9,003 bases of DNA from an uncultured Arcobacter sp. (GCA_913062735.1 CAJXWI010000070.1:1-9003); one strand, 5' to 3'. Positions 1 through 8,845 are shown, counted from the stretch's first letter. A program made the numbers and translations. Notes: generated by a model from the letters alone, not told the origin.

Positions 1-3000
1 AACCATAGAGTTCATAATCAAATTTGTAATAATTTGGGAATACTCACCTGCATAAGAGTTAATATTAATGTCATGTTCACAAATAACATCTATTTGTATA
101 GCTGCTTTTTTAGTAACAGAATGAATACTTTGTAAAATTTCATCCATATATTCTTTTAAATTAAAAACTCTTTTTTCTTCACTGCTTTGATCAACTGCTA
201 CTTGTTTAAAAGACCTTACTAATGATGCTGCTTTTTGTAAATTCTTATGAATTAAATTGCTTAAATCTTTTGAGGTTAATAAATATTCTTCAAAATCATT
301 TTGTGTCATAGTATCTTTGCTGTATTGTTTGTTTATTGTTTCAGAAAGTACTTCAAGGTGTGATATTCCTGTTAGTCCAATGCCAATAGGTGTATTGATT
401 TCATGAGCTACTCCTGCAACCAAACCACCTAAAGAGGCCATCTTTTCAGCTGCTACAAGTTGTTTTTGGGTTTGTTTTAAATTTTGAATACTTTCTTGTA
501 ATTCTTCATTTGAGTCTTCTAATTCTTGGTTGCTGTATACTAAATCATTTGTTCTGTGTTTTATTTGTTCTTGCAAGCGTTTTGTTTCAGAAATATTTCG
601 TAGCACTACATGAATAATATTTTCATTGTTAATTTTTATATGGGTTAATACAATTTCAACCCAAAAATTTTCTCCCGAAACTTTTTTATGTATCCATTCA
701 AAACGATTTGAGCCATATTTAACACTGTCAATCATTTTAAGTTTGGATTCCCTGCTGGATTTTTTATTATTTTCTTGATATAAAGGGGATATATCACTAA
801 GACTTAAAGAGACAAGCTCACTTTTGTTTTTGAAACCAAACATACCTAGTACAGCATTATTACAATCAATTAAAAGGCCATCTTTAATTAAAGCTACCCC
901 ATCTGCACTGTCTTTAAATAAAGTCTCAAAGATATTTTTTTGTTCATTTAATTCAAGTTCTAAGAGTTTGGTTTTTGTGATATCTCTGCATAACATATGT
1001 AAAATATCTTCATTGAAGTATTTTACTTTACTTACCACAAACTCAACCCAAATAATCTCTCCTGTACTTCTTTTACTCTGCCATTGAAAACGAACACTTC
1101 CTTCTTTGTAACATATGTCTAAATATTTACGCATTTCATTAGATGATAATTTTCCATTGGCTTGATGTTTAGGCGCCATAGAACCAGGTTTTTGATCTAA
1201 AAAATCTTTTTTATTTTTTATATTAAAAAGTTTTAGTAAAGATTTATTGACATTAATATACTTCCCATCTTTAGCAAGTATTACAGCATCTTGTGTATCC
1301 ATAAAAAATGTTTCAAGATTTTTTTTCTCTGCTTCAATTAAATTTTTTGCCATATTCAATTTTCGCATAAAAAAGAATATGATAATGAGGATAAGAATAA
1401 ATACACCTATTAATTGATAAATTAAAGTGTAATCAATTGCCCTTTTATTGGAATTATGTATCCATTTATTTCTGATTTTATTTTTTTGATCTAAAGTAAT
1501 ACTTTTAATGACTTTATTTAAAATTGACAATAAAATAGGATTATCTTCTTGTACTAAAAAATGATGACTGTATTTTTTCTCTAATGTCCCTGCAATTTTT
1601 AAATCCTTATAAATCGTATTGATTTTATACGAAGCAATGGCATAATGTTCAATAGTGGCATAGGCTTTTTTTGAAGAAATGTGTTTGAATGCGTCTTCTT
1701 CATTTTTTGTTTCTAAAGTTTTTATATTTGGATAGGATTTTTCAATAAATCTTTTTACTGAAAAATTTTTTCTTAAAGCAATAGTTTTGTTATTTAAATC
1801 ACTTATATTATCTACGAAAGCAGAATCTTTTTTTGTAACTATGACATATTTAAATGTTTCATAAGCATTGGATACCAGTCCTCTTGTTGGATTTAATTCA
1901 AAGGGATTATAGGATAATAGGATATCAAGTTCTTTGTGTTTAAATGCCTTGACTACATTTCCCCAATTATCACGCTTAATAGCTTTAATGTTTTTAAATC
2001 TTAAATTCGTTTTATTCTCTATTATTTTTTTGTATTCTGTTATTATTCCTTCATCATTATTGTCTTTATCTAAAAATGCAAAAGGTTTCCAATTGGTTTC
2101 GGCATATCTTATTATAGGCTTAGTTTTTATGTATTCTAGTTCTTTTTTTGTAAAGCTTAATTGTGGTGTAAAATAGTCAAACCTTTGATAGATTTTCTTT
2201 ATTTGTGGAAATATATTTAAATGATTAAATCTTTTTATCTTTGGAATAAGCATATTCTTAGAAACTTTTTCCTTGAGTTTTTCTTCATCAAAATAAATTC
2301 TAATAAAACCAACCTCAATGGGCTTAAAAAAAGCATTGTAAAAACTCTTTCCTTCTAAAAAAAACGTTTCCTTTTTGTTTTTAGATGTAAAGATAATCTT
2401 TCCTTTTTGATTGAATACCTCAAGTTTATTTATATAACCTAAAGCTAAAAAGATTTTAGAAATTTCTTCTATATCTTTTATATTATTTAATGCAATGCTT
2501 TCTGCAAGAGTTGCAGATAAAAAAAGACTGAGTTTTTTTTTGGATTTGATATCGAATTTCGTATAATTATTAATTATTTCTTGATATTTTCCAGATATTT
2601 TTATTTCTTGTAATTTTGAATTGAAGCTATCTCTTAACTGTTTATTTTTAAAAGCAACACTTAATTTACTCTTTTCTTTAAAAATATCATCAAATTTGTA
2701 TTGGGAAATATCTGTTGAACTTAATTCTTTTAAATACCACTTGAAAATATTTCTATCAATGATTAATACACTAAATCTAGTATTTAAAAAGTCTTTTACT
2801 TGTTTTCTTTGCGTTTTATATTCCTTGTAATGTTCATTTTTTGTCGCAATTTCATATAAGTCAGCTCCCAGATATTTTGTTGCTAAATTAAAGGAGAGTA
2901 TATTTTTGTTTTTTAGTGAAGAAATGTCTTTAATAACTATATTATCTTTGTGTCGTGTAATGGCAATATTATCAAATGATATGAAATCATCTGAATAATA

Positions 3001-4728
3001 AAAATCATTCTTCCTTTTTTTTAGAGAAGTAGCGATATCAAATTCATTGTTATTTTTAAATTCTTTATAAATATTTTCCCTAGAACTTATTTTTTCCTTT
3101 TTAATAGAAATATTCATTTTTTTCAAAATAAACTCAAGTAAATCATATTCAATTCCTCTTAAAAATGAATTCTCAAAAGTATAGGGTTCTTTGTTCTTGC
3201 CTAAAAATATATTTACTTCTTTTGTTTGTTTTTTTTCTTTTGTCCACTTTTCAAATATTGCATCTTTTTCTTTTAAGGAAATAGCGTTAAGGGATTTTTT
3301 TAAAATAGAATGTAACAAATAATCGTCTTTTTTAGAGAAAATACGAACGTCCTCTTTTTGTATATCATTTTGATAGATTGTTTTAATCGACTTAATTAGG
3401 GACTTTTTTAAAATATAATTTCCATTCAACTCAAAACCATAAAAAGCATCTACTTCATTATTTAATAACAGTTGAATGGATTCCTCAATGTTAGATACTT
3501 CTTTAATTTTAATATTGGGAAATTTCTTTTTAATTTTATTAATGGATGCGTAGTCTCTTACCATACTTAATGTTTTAAAGTTTAAATCTTTAAAGGATTG
3601 AATTGTACTATTGGATTTATTTACAAATAAAGCACTTAGATTTGTTAGATAAGAGGGGGTAAACAAACCATATTTTGTTCTTTCCTTTAAAAATGCAGTA
3701 GCTGGTAGAATATCAAGTTCTTGTTTTTTAAATTTATTTAGAATCCAAGACCATTCTCCATGAATATAATCAAATTTAAGACCAGATATATTTTGTATTC
3801 TTTTTAGAAGATCTGCTACCATCCCCTCAATTCTAATACCGTCATCTGAAAAGATAAAAGGAGGCCATTGTTCAACTCCTACTTTTAAAGGAGAAGTTTT
3901 TTTAATGTAATTTAATTCCTCATTTGTAAAAATTGACTTACTTTTCTTTACTAACCATTTGTTTCTTAAAGAATTTTTTTGTTTTTGGCTTAAAGAATTT
4001 ATCCCCTTTTTTATAATGCCTGCTAAAACTTTATTTTTAATAGAGGTTCCTAAAGAAAATTCTCCAGCTTTTAAATATAAGGTATAGAATAATTTTAACT
4101 TGTATTTTTTTAAATCATCATTGTTTACATTATTTGCAAAAAAAACATCTGCTTCTTTATTTTGAACTTTTTCATATCGTTGTTTAAGTGTTTTTACTAA
4201 TACAACCTTAGTACTTGGATAGTAAGTTTCTAATAATTTTAGAACTAAAGCATCTTTTATACTAACGACGGTTTTATTTTTTATATCATTAATGTTATTA
4301 ACACTATTGTCATTTTCTCTTCCAATGAGATGGGTAGGGGCAGAATAGTAGGTCGGAGAATATATAAAGTCTTTTTCTCTGTCTTTTGACCAATATAAAC
4401 CCATAATCCCATCCACACTAGCACTTTTTGCAGCGATGTATGCTTCTGACCAAGACGGGTACGCTTTTATTACAAAATTACTCTTTAGGTTTTTATTAAT
4501 AATTTTTATTAAATCTACATGATAACCAACGAATTTCCCATTTTTGTCTCTGTATGAGAAGTTTTCCCAAGCATCAAATACAGCAATGCTTACACTTGCT
4601 CTTTTATCTAAATAGAGCTTTTCTTTCTTAGTTAAGATGTTTTTATTTTTAATATTATTATGTGTGTTAGCATTTAAAAGAGCAGTATAAAAAACTATAA
4701 TTAATAAAATTTTTAATAATATTTTCAT
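1..4728 (-). CDS. Giant sensor histidine kinase with tandem periplasmic solute-binding modules and two PAS domains (C-terminus outside window)
   Basis: The frame is open for 1576 codons from the ATG at 4728 to the window edge, with no stop or frameshift; a GAAGGGAAG ribosome site precedes the start. Residues 1-20 look like a signal peptide ending LLNA. Solute-binding (SBP_bac_3-like) modules follow at about 36-263, 266-500, 504-727 (degenerate) and 859-1092. Modules 1, 2 and 4 end in the family's K-W helix (W258, W495, W1089), and 2 and 4 open with F-T-x-x-E-L-x-Y-I-K and then W-x-P-F. A different segment lies at 733-820. One transmembrane helix spans about 1100-1122. PAS domains at about 1137-1256 and 1262-1385 lead through a coiled coil (about 1386-1430) to the HisKA H-box, [11 protein letters not shown], with phospho-acceptor His1442. 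The sequence ends in the HATPase N-box (NLIMNSMV). By analogy with BvgS/EvgS it should sense periplasmic ligands and phosphorylate a response regulator. Ligand and partner are unknown, and any receiver or Hpt domain would lie beyond the edge. Confidence 0.93.
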   Translation of the reverse strand, partial: MKILLKILLIIVFYTALLNANTHNNIKNKNILTKKEKLYLDKRASVSIAVFDAWENFSYRDKNGKFVGYHVDLIKIINKNLKSNFVIKAYPSWSEAYIAAKSASVDGIMGLYWSKDREKDFIYSPTYYSAPTHLIGRENDNSVNNINDIKNKTVVSIKDALVLKLLETYYPSTKVVLVKTLKQRYEKVQNKEADVFFANNVNNDDLKKYKLKLFYTLYLKAGEFSLGTSIKNKVLAGIIKKGINSLSQKQKNSLRNKWLVKKSKSIFTNEELNYIKKTSPLKVGVEQWPPFIFSDDGIRIEGMVADLLKRIQNISGLKFDYIHGEWSWILNKFKKQELDILPATAFLKERTKYGLFTPSYLTNLSALFVNKSNSTIQSFKDLNFKTLSMVRDYASINKIKKKFPNIKIKEVSNIEESIQLLLNNEVDAFYGFELNGNYILKKSLIKSIKTIYQNDIQKEDVRIFSKKDDYLLHSILKKSLNAISLKEKDAIFEKWTKEKKQTKEVNIFLGKNKEPYTFENSFLRGIEYDLLEFILKKMNISIKKEKISSRENIYKEFKNNNEFDIATSLKKRKNDFYYSDDFISFDNIAITRHKDNIVIKDISSLKNKNILSFNLATKYLGADLYEIATKNEHYKEYKTQRKQVKDFLNTRFSVLIIDRNIFKWYLKELSSTDISQYKFDDIFKEKSKLSVAFKNKQLRDSFNSKLQEIKISGKYQEIINNYTKFDIKSKKKLSLFLSATLAESIALNNIKDIEEISKIFLALGYINKLEVFNQKGKIIFTSKNKKETFFLEGKSFYNAFFKPIEVGFIRIYFDEEKLKEKVSKNMLIPKIKRFNHLNIFPQIKKIYQRFDYFTPQLSFTKKELEYIKTKPIIRYAETNWKPFAFLDKDNNDEGIITEYKKIIENKTNLRFKNIKAIKRDNWGNVVKAFKHKELDILLSYNPFELNPTRGLVSNAYETFKYVIVTKKDSAFVDNISDLNNKTIALRKNFSVKRFIEKSYPNIKTLETKNEEDAFKHISSKKAYATIEHYAIASYKINTIYKDLKIAGTLEKKYSHHFLVQEDNPILLSILNKVIKSITLDQKNKIRNKWIHNSNKRAIDYTLIYQLIGVFILILIIIFFFMRKLNMAKNLIEAEKKNLETFFMDTQDAVILAKDGKYINVNKSLLKLFNIKNKKDFLDQKPGSMAPKHQANGKLSSNEMRKYLDICYKEGSVRFQWQSKRSTGEIIWVEFVVSKVKYFNEDILHMLCRDITKTKLLELELNEQKNIFETLFKDSADGVALIKDGLLIDCNNAVLGMFGFKNKSELVSLSLSDISPLYQENNKKSSRESKLKMIDSVKYGSNRFEWIHKKVSGENFWVEIVLTHIKINNENIIHVVLRNISETKRLQEQIKHRTNDLVYSNQELEDSNEELQESIQNLKQTQKQLVAAEKMASLGGLVAGVAHEINTPIGIGLTGISHLEVLSETINKQYSKDTMTQNDFEEYLLTSKDLSNLIHKNLQKAASLVRSFKQVAVDQSSEEKRVFNLKEYMDEILQSIHSVTKKAAIQIDVICEHDININSYAGEYSQIITNLIMNSMV

Positions 4729-4749
4729 AAACTTCCCTTCTTTATTCTT

Positions 4750-4763
4750 TTTATTATAATAAA
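4750..4763 (-). promoter_or_regulatory. Putative promoter -10 of the sensor kinase, inside a perfect palindrome
   Basis: On the minus strand a perfect TATAAT lies at 4758-4753, about 25 bases upstream of the kinase ATG, which would give a short leader. No good -35 box is visible. The box sits inside the 14-base perfect palindrome TTTATTATAATAAA, so it could also be a binding site for a dimeric regulator; in such A/T-rich DNA chance is equally possible. Confidence 0.4.
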
Positions 4764-4880
4764 GTATTAATAGAAATTATCTTCTTTGCTGGAGTTAATA
4801 TTTCTTCTTAATACAAATATAATAATACTAAATATTATGAAACAAGAGATGTATTAAAGTTAATAGTGTCCTAATTGTGA

Positions 4881-4886
4881 TAAAAT
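4881..4886 (+). promoter_or_regulatory. Putative promoter -10 of the DUF2333-like gene
   Basis: TAAAAT is preceded by TGA, giving an extended -10 pattern, 26 bases upstream of the ATG at 4913. The upstream DNA is A/T-rich with no clear -35 box. The ribosome site AAGGA (4902-4906) follows, six bases from the start codon. Confidence 0.35.
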
Positions 4887-4912
4887 ATGTGCAATTATTA
4901 TAAGGAATATAT

Positions 4913-5830
4913 ATGGAAACACTACAAAATAAATTATGTGCCTCATGGCAAGATTGGAAATCATTTTTTAAAGTACTCTTTAATATTGTGCTCATTTCTG
5001 TTTTATCAATCGTACTGTGGTTCTTTCCCTTAAGTTTACTTGTTGCACCTTTTTACAGTATTACAAACGATAGTGTTAAAAATATTACACAATATGATGA
5101 GTTATTGGGAAAAACAACTGTATATTCTGTACGAAATGGAATTAGTGATCTTTTAGATGAAGGTTTGGTAACTAATTTTACAGGAGTTAATTTATATATT
5201 GATAATAAATATTATGAGCAAGTAGGTCAAATTGAAATGTACCGTATTGCTGTTAATACTTTAGAAAATAATCTTGCAAGGAATAGAGGTACTGGTGGAG
5301 CTAATAAATATTTAGTAAAAGCGCGTTCGAATATTTATGCGGATTATACCTTGCCTATTTTTACTTCTTATACCACAAGGTTAAAACAAACAGTCTCAAA
5401 TATTGATTCTTATGTTGCACAATTACAAAAAGATGAAAATATAGGTATGAATGAAAAAGAAGCTGTGTTCATTATTAATTCAGATAATTTAGCAGAAGTA
5501 CTTGATAAATTAAAACAACAACTGCAAACAAATACTATGCTTAAATCAAGTTTTTTTACGGATGATGATAAGTTTTATCAGCTAAAGGGAAATTTAATAG
5601 CAATATCAAAATTCTTGCAAGGTATTGATTATGATTTTAAAGATAAAATGAAAGACAAATCTTCTTATACTGAGAATTTCGTGCCCTTATTACAGTTAGT
5701 TAATGAAGCAATTTCACAAAATCATATTGTTATATTAGAAGCCTTTGGCCATGTTTCAAAATTAGAAAAACAAGCCAATATAATTGCTCAAAAACTGGGT
5801 GAATTAAGAGACAAACTAAGAAACGGCTAA
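4913..5830 (+). CDS. DUF2333-family single-pass inner-membrane protein
   Basis: The protein has 305 residues. One hydrophobic segment at about 18-48 is followed by a large hydrophilic part that is probably periplasmic. Several features match what I recall of the DUF2333 family: a T-N...D-N...Q-x-G stretch (87-105), R111, the N-N-L-A-R-N-R-G motif (119-126), a Pro and Tyr at 148-153 before a helix with Y167, and D-D-x-F-Y...G...D-F at 218-242. The C-terminal part (about 255-303) is helical and Lys/Glu-rich. The ATG has AAGGA six bases upstream. It is transcribed divergently from the sensor kinase, is separated from thyA by a terminator, and so appears monocistronic. The molecular function of the family is unknown to me, and none is assigned. 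The family call rests on remembered motif spacing, not an alignment. Confidence 0.75.
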   Translation: METLQNKLCASWQDWKSFFKVLFNIVLISVLSIVLWFFPLSLLVAPFYSITNDSVKNITQYDELLGKTTVYSVRNGISDLLDEGLVTNFTGVNLYIDNKYYEQVGQIEMYRIAVNTLENNLARNRGTGGANKYLVKARSNIYADYTLPIFTSYTTRLKQTVSNIDSYVAQLQKDENIGMNEKEAVFIINSDNLAEVLDKLKQQLQTNTMLKSSFFTDDDKFYQLKGNLIAISKFLQGIDYDFKDKMKDKSSYTENFVPLLQLVNEAISQNHIVILEAFGHVSKLEKQANIIAQKLGELRDKLRNG

Positions 5831-5833
5831 TCT

Positions 5834-5867
5834 TAAAACAAAAGTAAAATAATTTACTTTTGTTTTA
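5834..5867 (+). terminator. Rho-independent terminator after the DUF2333-like gene
   Basis: A perfect 15-base-pair stem (5834-5848 with 5853-5867) closes a four-base ATAA loop, beginning four bases after the stop codon. The right arm is T-rich (TTTACTTTTGTTTT) and runs into TTCTTCTT. The left arm is A-rich, so the hairpin could stop transcripts from either side, although no gene on the minus strand reads into it here. Confidence 0.8.
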
Positions 5868-5889
5868 TTCTTCTTAATCTACATTATTG

Positions 5890-5895
5890 TAAAAT
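5890..5895 (+). promoter_or_regulatory. Putative promoter -10 of the thyA-folA operon
   Basis: TAAAAT lies between the terminator of the preceding gene and thyA, 43 bases before the thyA ATG. A separate promoter is expected here because the upstream hairpin should end read-through. There is no convincing -35 box. A short inverted repeat, AAACCA-CA-TGGTTT (5907-5920), lies just downstream near the expected transcription start and might be an operator; nothing further supports that. Confidence 0.35.
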
Positions 5896-5938
5896 ACAAA
5901 AAATAAAAACCACATGGTTTAATCTCACAGGAATTTTA

Positions 5939-6802
5939 ATGAAACAATATTTAGATTTAATGCAACACGTCTTAGCTAATGGCGTAAAAAAAGAAGACAG
6001 AACAGGTACAGGAACTACCTCTGTATTTGGTTACCAAATGCGTTTTGATTTAAAGGAAGGTTTTCCATTAGTTACTACAAAAAAATGTCATCTAAAAGCA
6101 ATTATTTCTGAATTATTATGGTTTATTGAGGGCTCAACTGATGAAAGACGATTAGCTGAAATTCATTATGGAGAAGATGCTAAAAATCTTATTGGTAAAA
6201 AGACAGTATGGACAGCAAATGCTGATCAACAAGGGAAAGACTTAGGATATGAGAACAGTGACACTATAAAAGAACTGGGACCTGTTTATGGCTCACAGTG
6301 GCGTTCTTGGAAGAAAACAAATGGGGAGTCATTAGATCAGTTAAGTGAGCTTATAAATCAAATCAAAAATAATCCCGATTCAAGAAGATTAATTTTATCA
6401 GCTTGGAATGCAGGAGATATTGAAAAAATGGCCTTACCTCCTTGCCATACTTTTTTTCAGTTTTATGTAGCTAATGGAAAACTGTCTTGTCAGTTATATC
6501 AACGAAGTGCAGATATCTTTTTAGGAGTGCCCTTTAATATTGCTTCTTATTCGCTTCTTACTATGATGATTGCACAAGTATGTGATTTAGAATTAGGTGA
6601 TTTTGTACATACCTTTGGAGATGCTCACTTGTATTCTAATCATATTGAACAAAGTACCCTTCAATTAAGCAGAACACCTTTTTCAAAACCAAGAATGAAC
6701 ATTAACAAAGACATAAAATCTATCTTTGATTTTAAAATGGAAGATTTTGTTTTAGAAGATTATGAATGTCATGATTCTATTAAAGCAAAGATGGCAGTAT
6801 AA
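5939..6802 (+). CDS. thyA: Thymidylate synthase (ThyA type)
   Basis: The product converts dUMP and 5,10-methylene-tetrahydrofolate into dTMP and dihydrofolate in the cytoplasm. Its 287 residues align throughout with classical ThyA. R21 (D-R-T-G-T-G) and R149/R150 bind the dUMP phosphate. C169 in L-P-P-C-H is the nucleophile. Q-R-S with R189, then D192, N200 and H230/Y232, complete the nucleotide site, and the C-terminus is I-K-A-K-M-A-V. Relative to the 264-residue E. coli enzyme, all 23 extra residues fall before C169, within about residues 72-112 of the small domain; the part after the Cys has the same length. AGGA at 5929-5932 lies six bases before the ATG. The stop codon overlaps the folA start in TAATG, implying translational coupling. 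This is ThyA, not the flavin-dependent ThyX. Confidence 0.98.
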   Translation: MKQYLDLMQHVLANGVKKEDRTGTGTTSVFGYQMRFDLKEGFPLVTTKKCHLKAIISELLWFIEGSTDERRLAEIHYGEDAKNLIGKKTVWTANADQQGKDLGYENSDTIKELGPVYGSQWRSWKKTNGESLDQLSELINQIKNNPDSRRLILSAWNAGDIEKMALPPCHTFFQFYVANGKLSCQLYQRSADIFLGVPFNIASYSLLTMMIAQVCDLELGDFVHTFGDAHLYSNHIEQSTLQLSRTPFSKPRMNINKDIKSIFDFKMEDFVLEDYECHDSIKAKMAV

Positions 6803-7305
6803 TGATAGTTTCACTTATTGTTGCTTATGGAAAAGATTATCAAATTGGTTTAAACAATCAAATGCTTTGGCATATCTCTGAAGACTTTAAAAACTTTAAA
6901 AAAATAACATCAGGTCATCATATATTAATGGGAAGAAAAACCTTTGAATCCATTGGAAAACCATTACCCAATAGAACATCTCTTGTTTTATCTCAAAGTA
7001 CTTTTACTTATGAAGGAGTTCATGTTTATTCTGAGTTACAAAAAGCTGTAGAGTATGCTAAACGCAATGGTGAAAGTGAATTGTTTATTATAGGTGGTGC
7101 ATTAATCTATGATTTGGCATTTGATATAGTAGATAGAATGTATGTATCAGAAGTGAACTATACAGGGGAAGCCGATGCATATTTTAGAACATACGATCAA
7201 GGTTTATGGAATATAAAAGAAGAAAAATTTTATGAAGAAATCAAGGAAGACGAAGAAGTTAAATCTCCATCTTGGTTTTTTAAGGTTTTAGAAAAAAAGT
7301 CTTAA
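6802..7305 (+). CDS. folA: Dihydrofolate reductase
   Basis: The product reduces dihydrofolate to tetrahydrofolate with NADPH, recycling the folate oxidised by the adjacent ThyA. The length (167 residues) is normal for bacterial FolA. Visible signatures are the A-Y-G...I-G-L-N-N start with the Met20-type loop, W23, the catalytic acid D28 with F32 (L-W-H-I-S-E-D-F), M-G-R-K-T-F-E-S-I-G-K-P-L-P (43-56) for NADPH and substrate, the I-I-G-G glycine pair at 98-99 with Y103, and a late A-D-A-Y-F segment. The Pro that usually precedes the active-site Trp is Leu22 here, a tolerated variant as far as I know. Its ATG shares one base with the thyA stop, and the ribosome-site-like sequence upstream (AAAGATGGC) is weak, so expression probably depends on translation of thyA. 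Confidence 0.97.
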   Translation: MIVSLIVAYGKDYQIGLNNQMLWHISEDFKNFKKITSGHHILMGRKTFESIGKPLPNRTSLVLSQSTFTYEGVHVYSELQKAVEYAKRNGESELFIIGGALIYDLAFDIVDRMYVSEVNYTGEADAYFRTYDQGLWNIKEEKFYEEIKEDEEVKSPSWFFKVLEKKS

Positions 7306-7306
7306 A

Positions 7307-7335
7307 ATTAAATACTAGAGATTCTAGTATTTAAT
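7307..7335. terminator. Hairpin between convergent folA and aldehyde dehydrogenase genes (bidirectional terminator)
   Basis: A perfect 13-base-pair stem, ATTAAATACTAGA pairing with TCTAGTATTTAAT, has a three-base loop at 7320-7322. It begins one base after the folA stop and covers the last three codons and the stop of the dehydrogenase gene. In the minus direction it is followed by T-rich sequence inside the folA end (TTTTAAGACTTTTTTTC), which suits a terminator. In the plus direction the T-run is weaker. Confidence 0.65.
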
Positions 7336-8817
7336 ATAAGCTGTTTTAGTTGTTGTATAAAAATCACTAGCAGCATATGATTTTTCTCTAGATCCATAAG
7401 AAGAATTTTTTCTTCCTCCAAATGGTACATGATTATCCATTCCAGCCGTTGCAAGATTAATCATAATATTACCTACAATAGCATCGTGTTTAAATCTCAT
7501 TGCCATGCTTAATGACTCAGTTATAATTCCACCTGATAATCCAAACTGCGTATCATTTAAAATCTCAACTGCTTCTTCATAGTTTTCAGCTCTAATTACA
7601 CAAGCAATTGCACCAAAAATTTCTTCTTGGTTTAGTCTCATTTGAGATTTTCCATCTACAAATAATGCAGGTCTAAAAAAGTAACCACCTGTTTCACTTT
7701 CTATGGCTTCTCCTCCACAAACTAATGTAGCACCTTCTTCGATACCTAATTTTATATATGCTAAGTTTGAATCAAGTTGTTTTTGATCTATACAAGGTCC
7801 AATAGCTGAGCTTTTATCTAAGGCATTACCAACAACAAGTGTTTCCATTTTTGCAGTAAATGCTTCTATAAACTTATCATAAATACCAGGCGTTACTATT
7901 AATTTAGAACACGAAGTACATTTTTGTCCATTTGCATTGTAAGCACCTTTAATTGCAGCTTCAACAGCTAAATCTAAATTAGCATCATCTAAAACAATAA
8001 GAGAATTCTTACTTCCCATTTCTAATTGCAATTTAGTCATTGAGCTCATTGATCTAAGCGCTAATTCTTTTCCAACAGCTACAGAACCAGTAAACGTAAT
8101 AGCTTGCACTTTTTTAGAATCAGATAAGGCATTTCCTACTATTCCACCAGAACCAGAAACATAAGAAAATACTCCCTTTGGTAAGTTAGTTGAATCAATA
8201 ATCTCAGCCAAAATATATGCAATTGCTGGTGTTAAACTAGAAGGTTTTAAAATAACAGAATTTCCGTAAGCTAAAGCTGGTGCAATTTTCCATGCAGGAA
8301 TTGCTAAAGGGTAATTCCAAGGTGTAATTACTCCAATAACTCCAACAGGTTCATTGATGATTTCTATATCTACGTTATTTCTTGGAGAGTCCATAAATGC
8401 ACCCTTATTACGACTTGCTTCTGCTGCAAAGTATGAAAAGAATTCAGCAGATTTTACTACTTCATCTGTTGCTTCTTTTATTGGTTTACCAGCTTCTCTT
8501 GCAAGTACTTCTCCATAATATTCTTTATTGTCAAGTAATTTTTTTGCAATGTCATTAAGTACTTCTTCTCTTAATGTCATAGGAGATTGGCTCCATTGTT
8601 TTTGTGCTTCATGTGCAAAGTCTATTGTGTCATTAACTTGACTTAAGCTTGCTTTATAAAATGTTGAAAGAATATCAGATGGGTCAGATGGATTAATATT
8701 TTCTGCAGTTTCTTCACTAGTGGTCCATTCCCCACAAATTAAGTTTTTCATAGTATTTGTTTTTAATGATTCCATAAATGTAGATTTTAACATATCGTTT
8801 TCTAATAAGTTTTTCAT
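7324..8817 (-). CDS. NAD(P)-dependent aldehyde dehydrogenase, alpha-ketoglutaric semialdehyde dehydrogenase-like
   Basis: This is a soluble 497-residue member of the aldehyde dehydrogenase superfamily, oxidising an aldehyde to its acid. Visible signatures are P-W-N (N168), the cofactor Lys in I-L-K-P-S (K191), F-T-G-S (242-245), the general base E266 in L-E-M-G-S-K, the nucleophile C300 in G-Q-K-C, E-E-I-F-G (398-402) and the C-terminal P-F-G-G-R-K. The stretches A-I-P-A-W-K-I-A-P-A-L-A-Y-G-N and H-V-P-F-G-G-R-K-x-S-S-Y-G resemble, from memory, alpha-ketoglutaric semialdehyde dehydrogenases of sugar-acid and hydroxyproline degradation. No neighbour belongs to such a pathway, so the substrate is unproven. 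The ATG at 8817 is chosen because AAGGAAG lies just upstream. Most relatives begin near M23 (8751), which lacks a ribosome site, so the first 22 residues are an extension. Small deviations are Ser269 for the usual Gly and Ala403 after E-E-I-F-G where Pro is usual. Confidence 0.9.
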   Translation of the reverse strand: MKNLLENDMLKSTFMESLKTNTMKNLICGEWTTSEETAENINPSDPSDILSTFYKASLSQVNDTIDFAHEAQKQWSQSPMTLREEVLNDIAKKLLDNKEYYGEVLAREAGKPIKEATDEVVKSAEFFSYFAAEASRNKGAFMDSPRNNVDIEIINEPVGVIGVITPWNYPLAIPAWKIAPALAYGNSVILKPSSLTPAIAYILAEIIDSTNLPKGVFSYVSGSGGIVGNALSDSKKVQAITFTGSVAVGKELALRSMSSMTKLQLEMGSKNSLIVLDDANLDLAVEAAIKGAYNANGQKCTSCSKLIVTPGIYDKFIEAFTAKMETLVVGNALDKSSAIGPCIDQKQLDSNLAYIKLGIEEGATLVCGGEAIESETGGYFFRPALFVDGKSQMRLNQEEIFGAIACVIRAENYEEAVEILNDTQFGLSGGIITESLSMAMRFKHDAIVGNIMINLATAGMDNHVPFGGRKNSSYGSREKSYAASDFYTTTKTAYIKY

Positions 8818-8845
8818 TTGTTCTTCCTTGAATAATTGTTATGTC

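Noticed and set aside
824..2830. Short plus-strand open frames (824-1087, 1934-2176, 2621-2830)
   Set aside because: They lie antisense within the continuous sensor-kinase reading frame, have low-complexity hydrophobic translations and no ribosome site or recognisable domain.
4728..4912. Riboswitch or small RNA in the divergent intergenic region
   Set aside because: No conserved aptamer-like structure or GC-rich stem is visible; both leaders appear only about 20 bases long.
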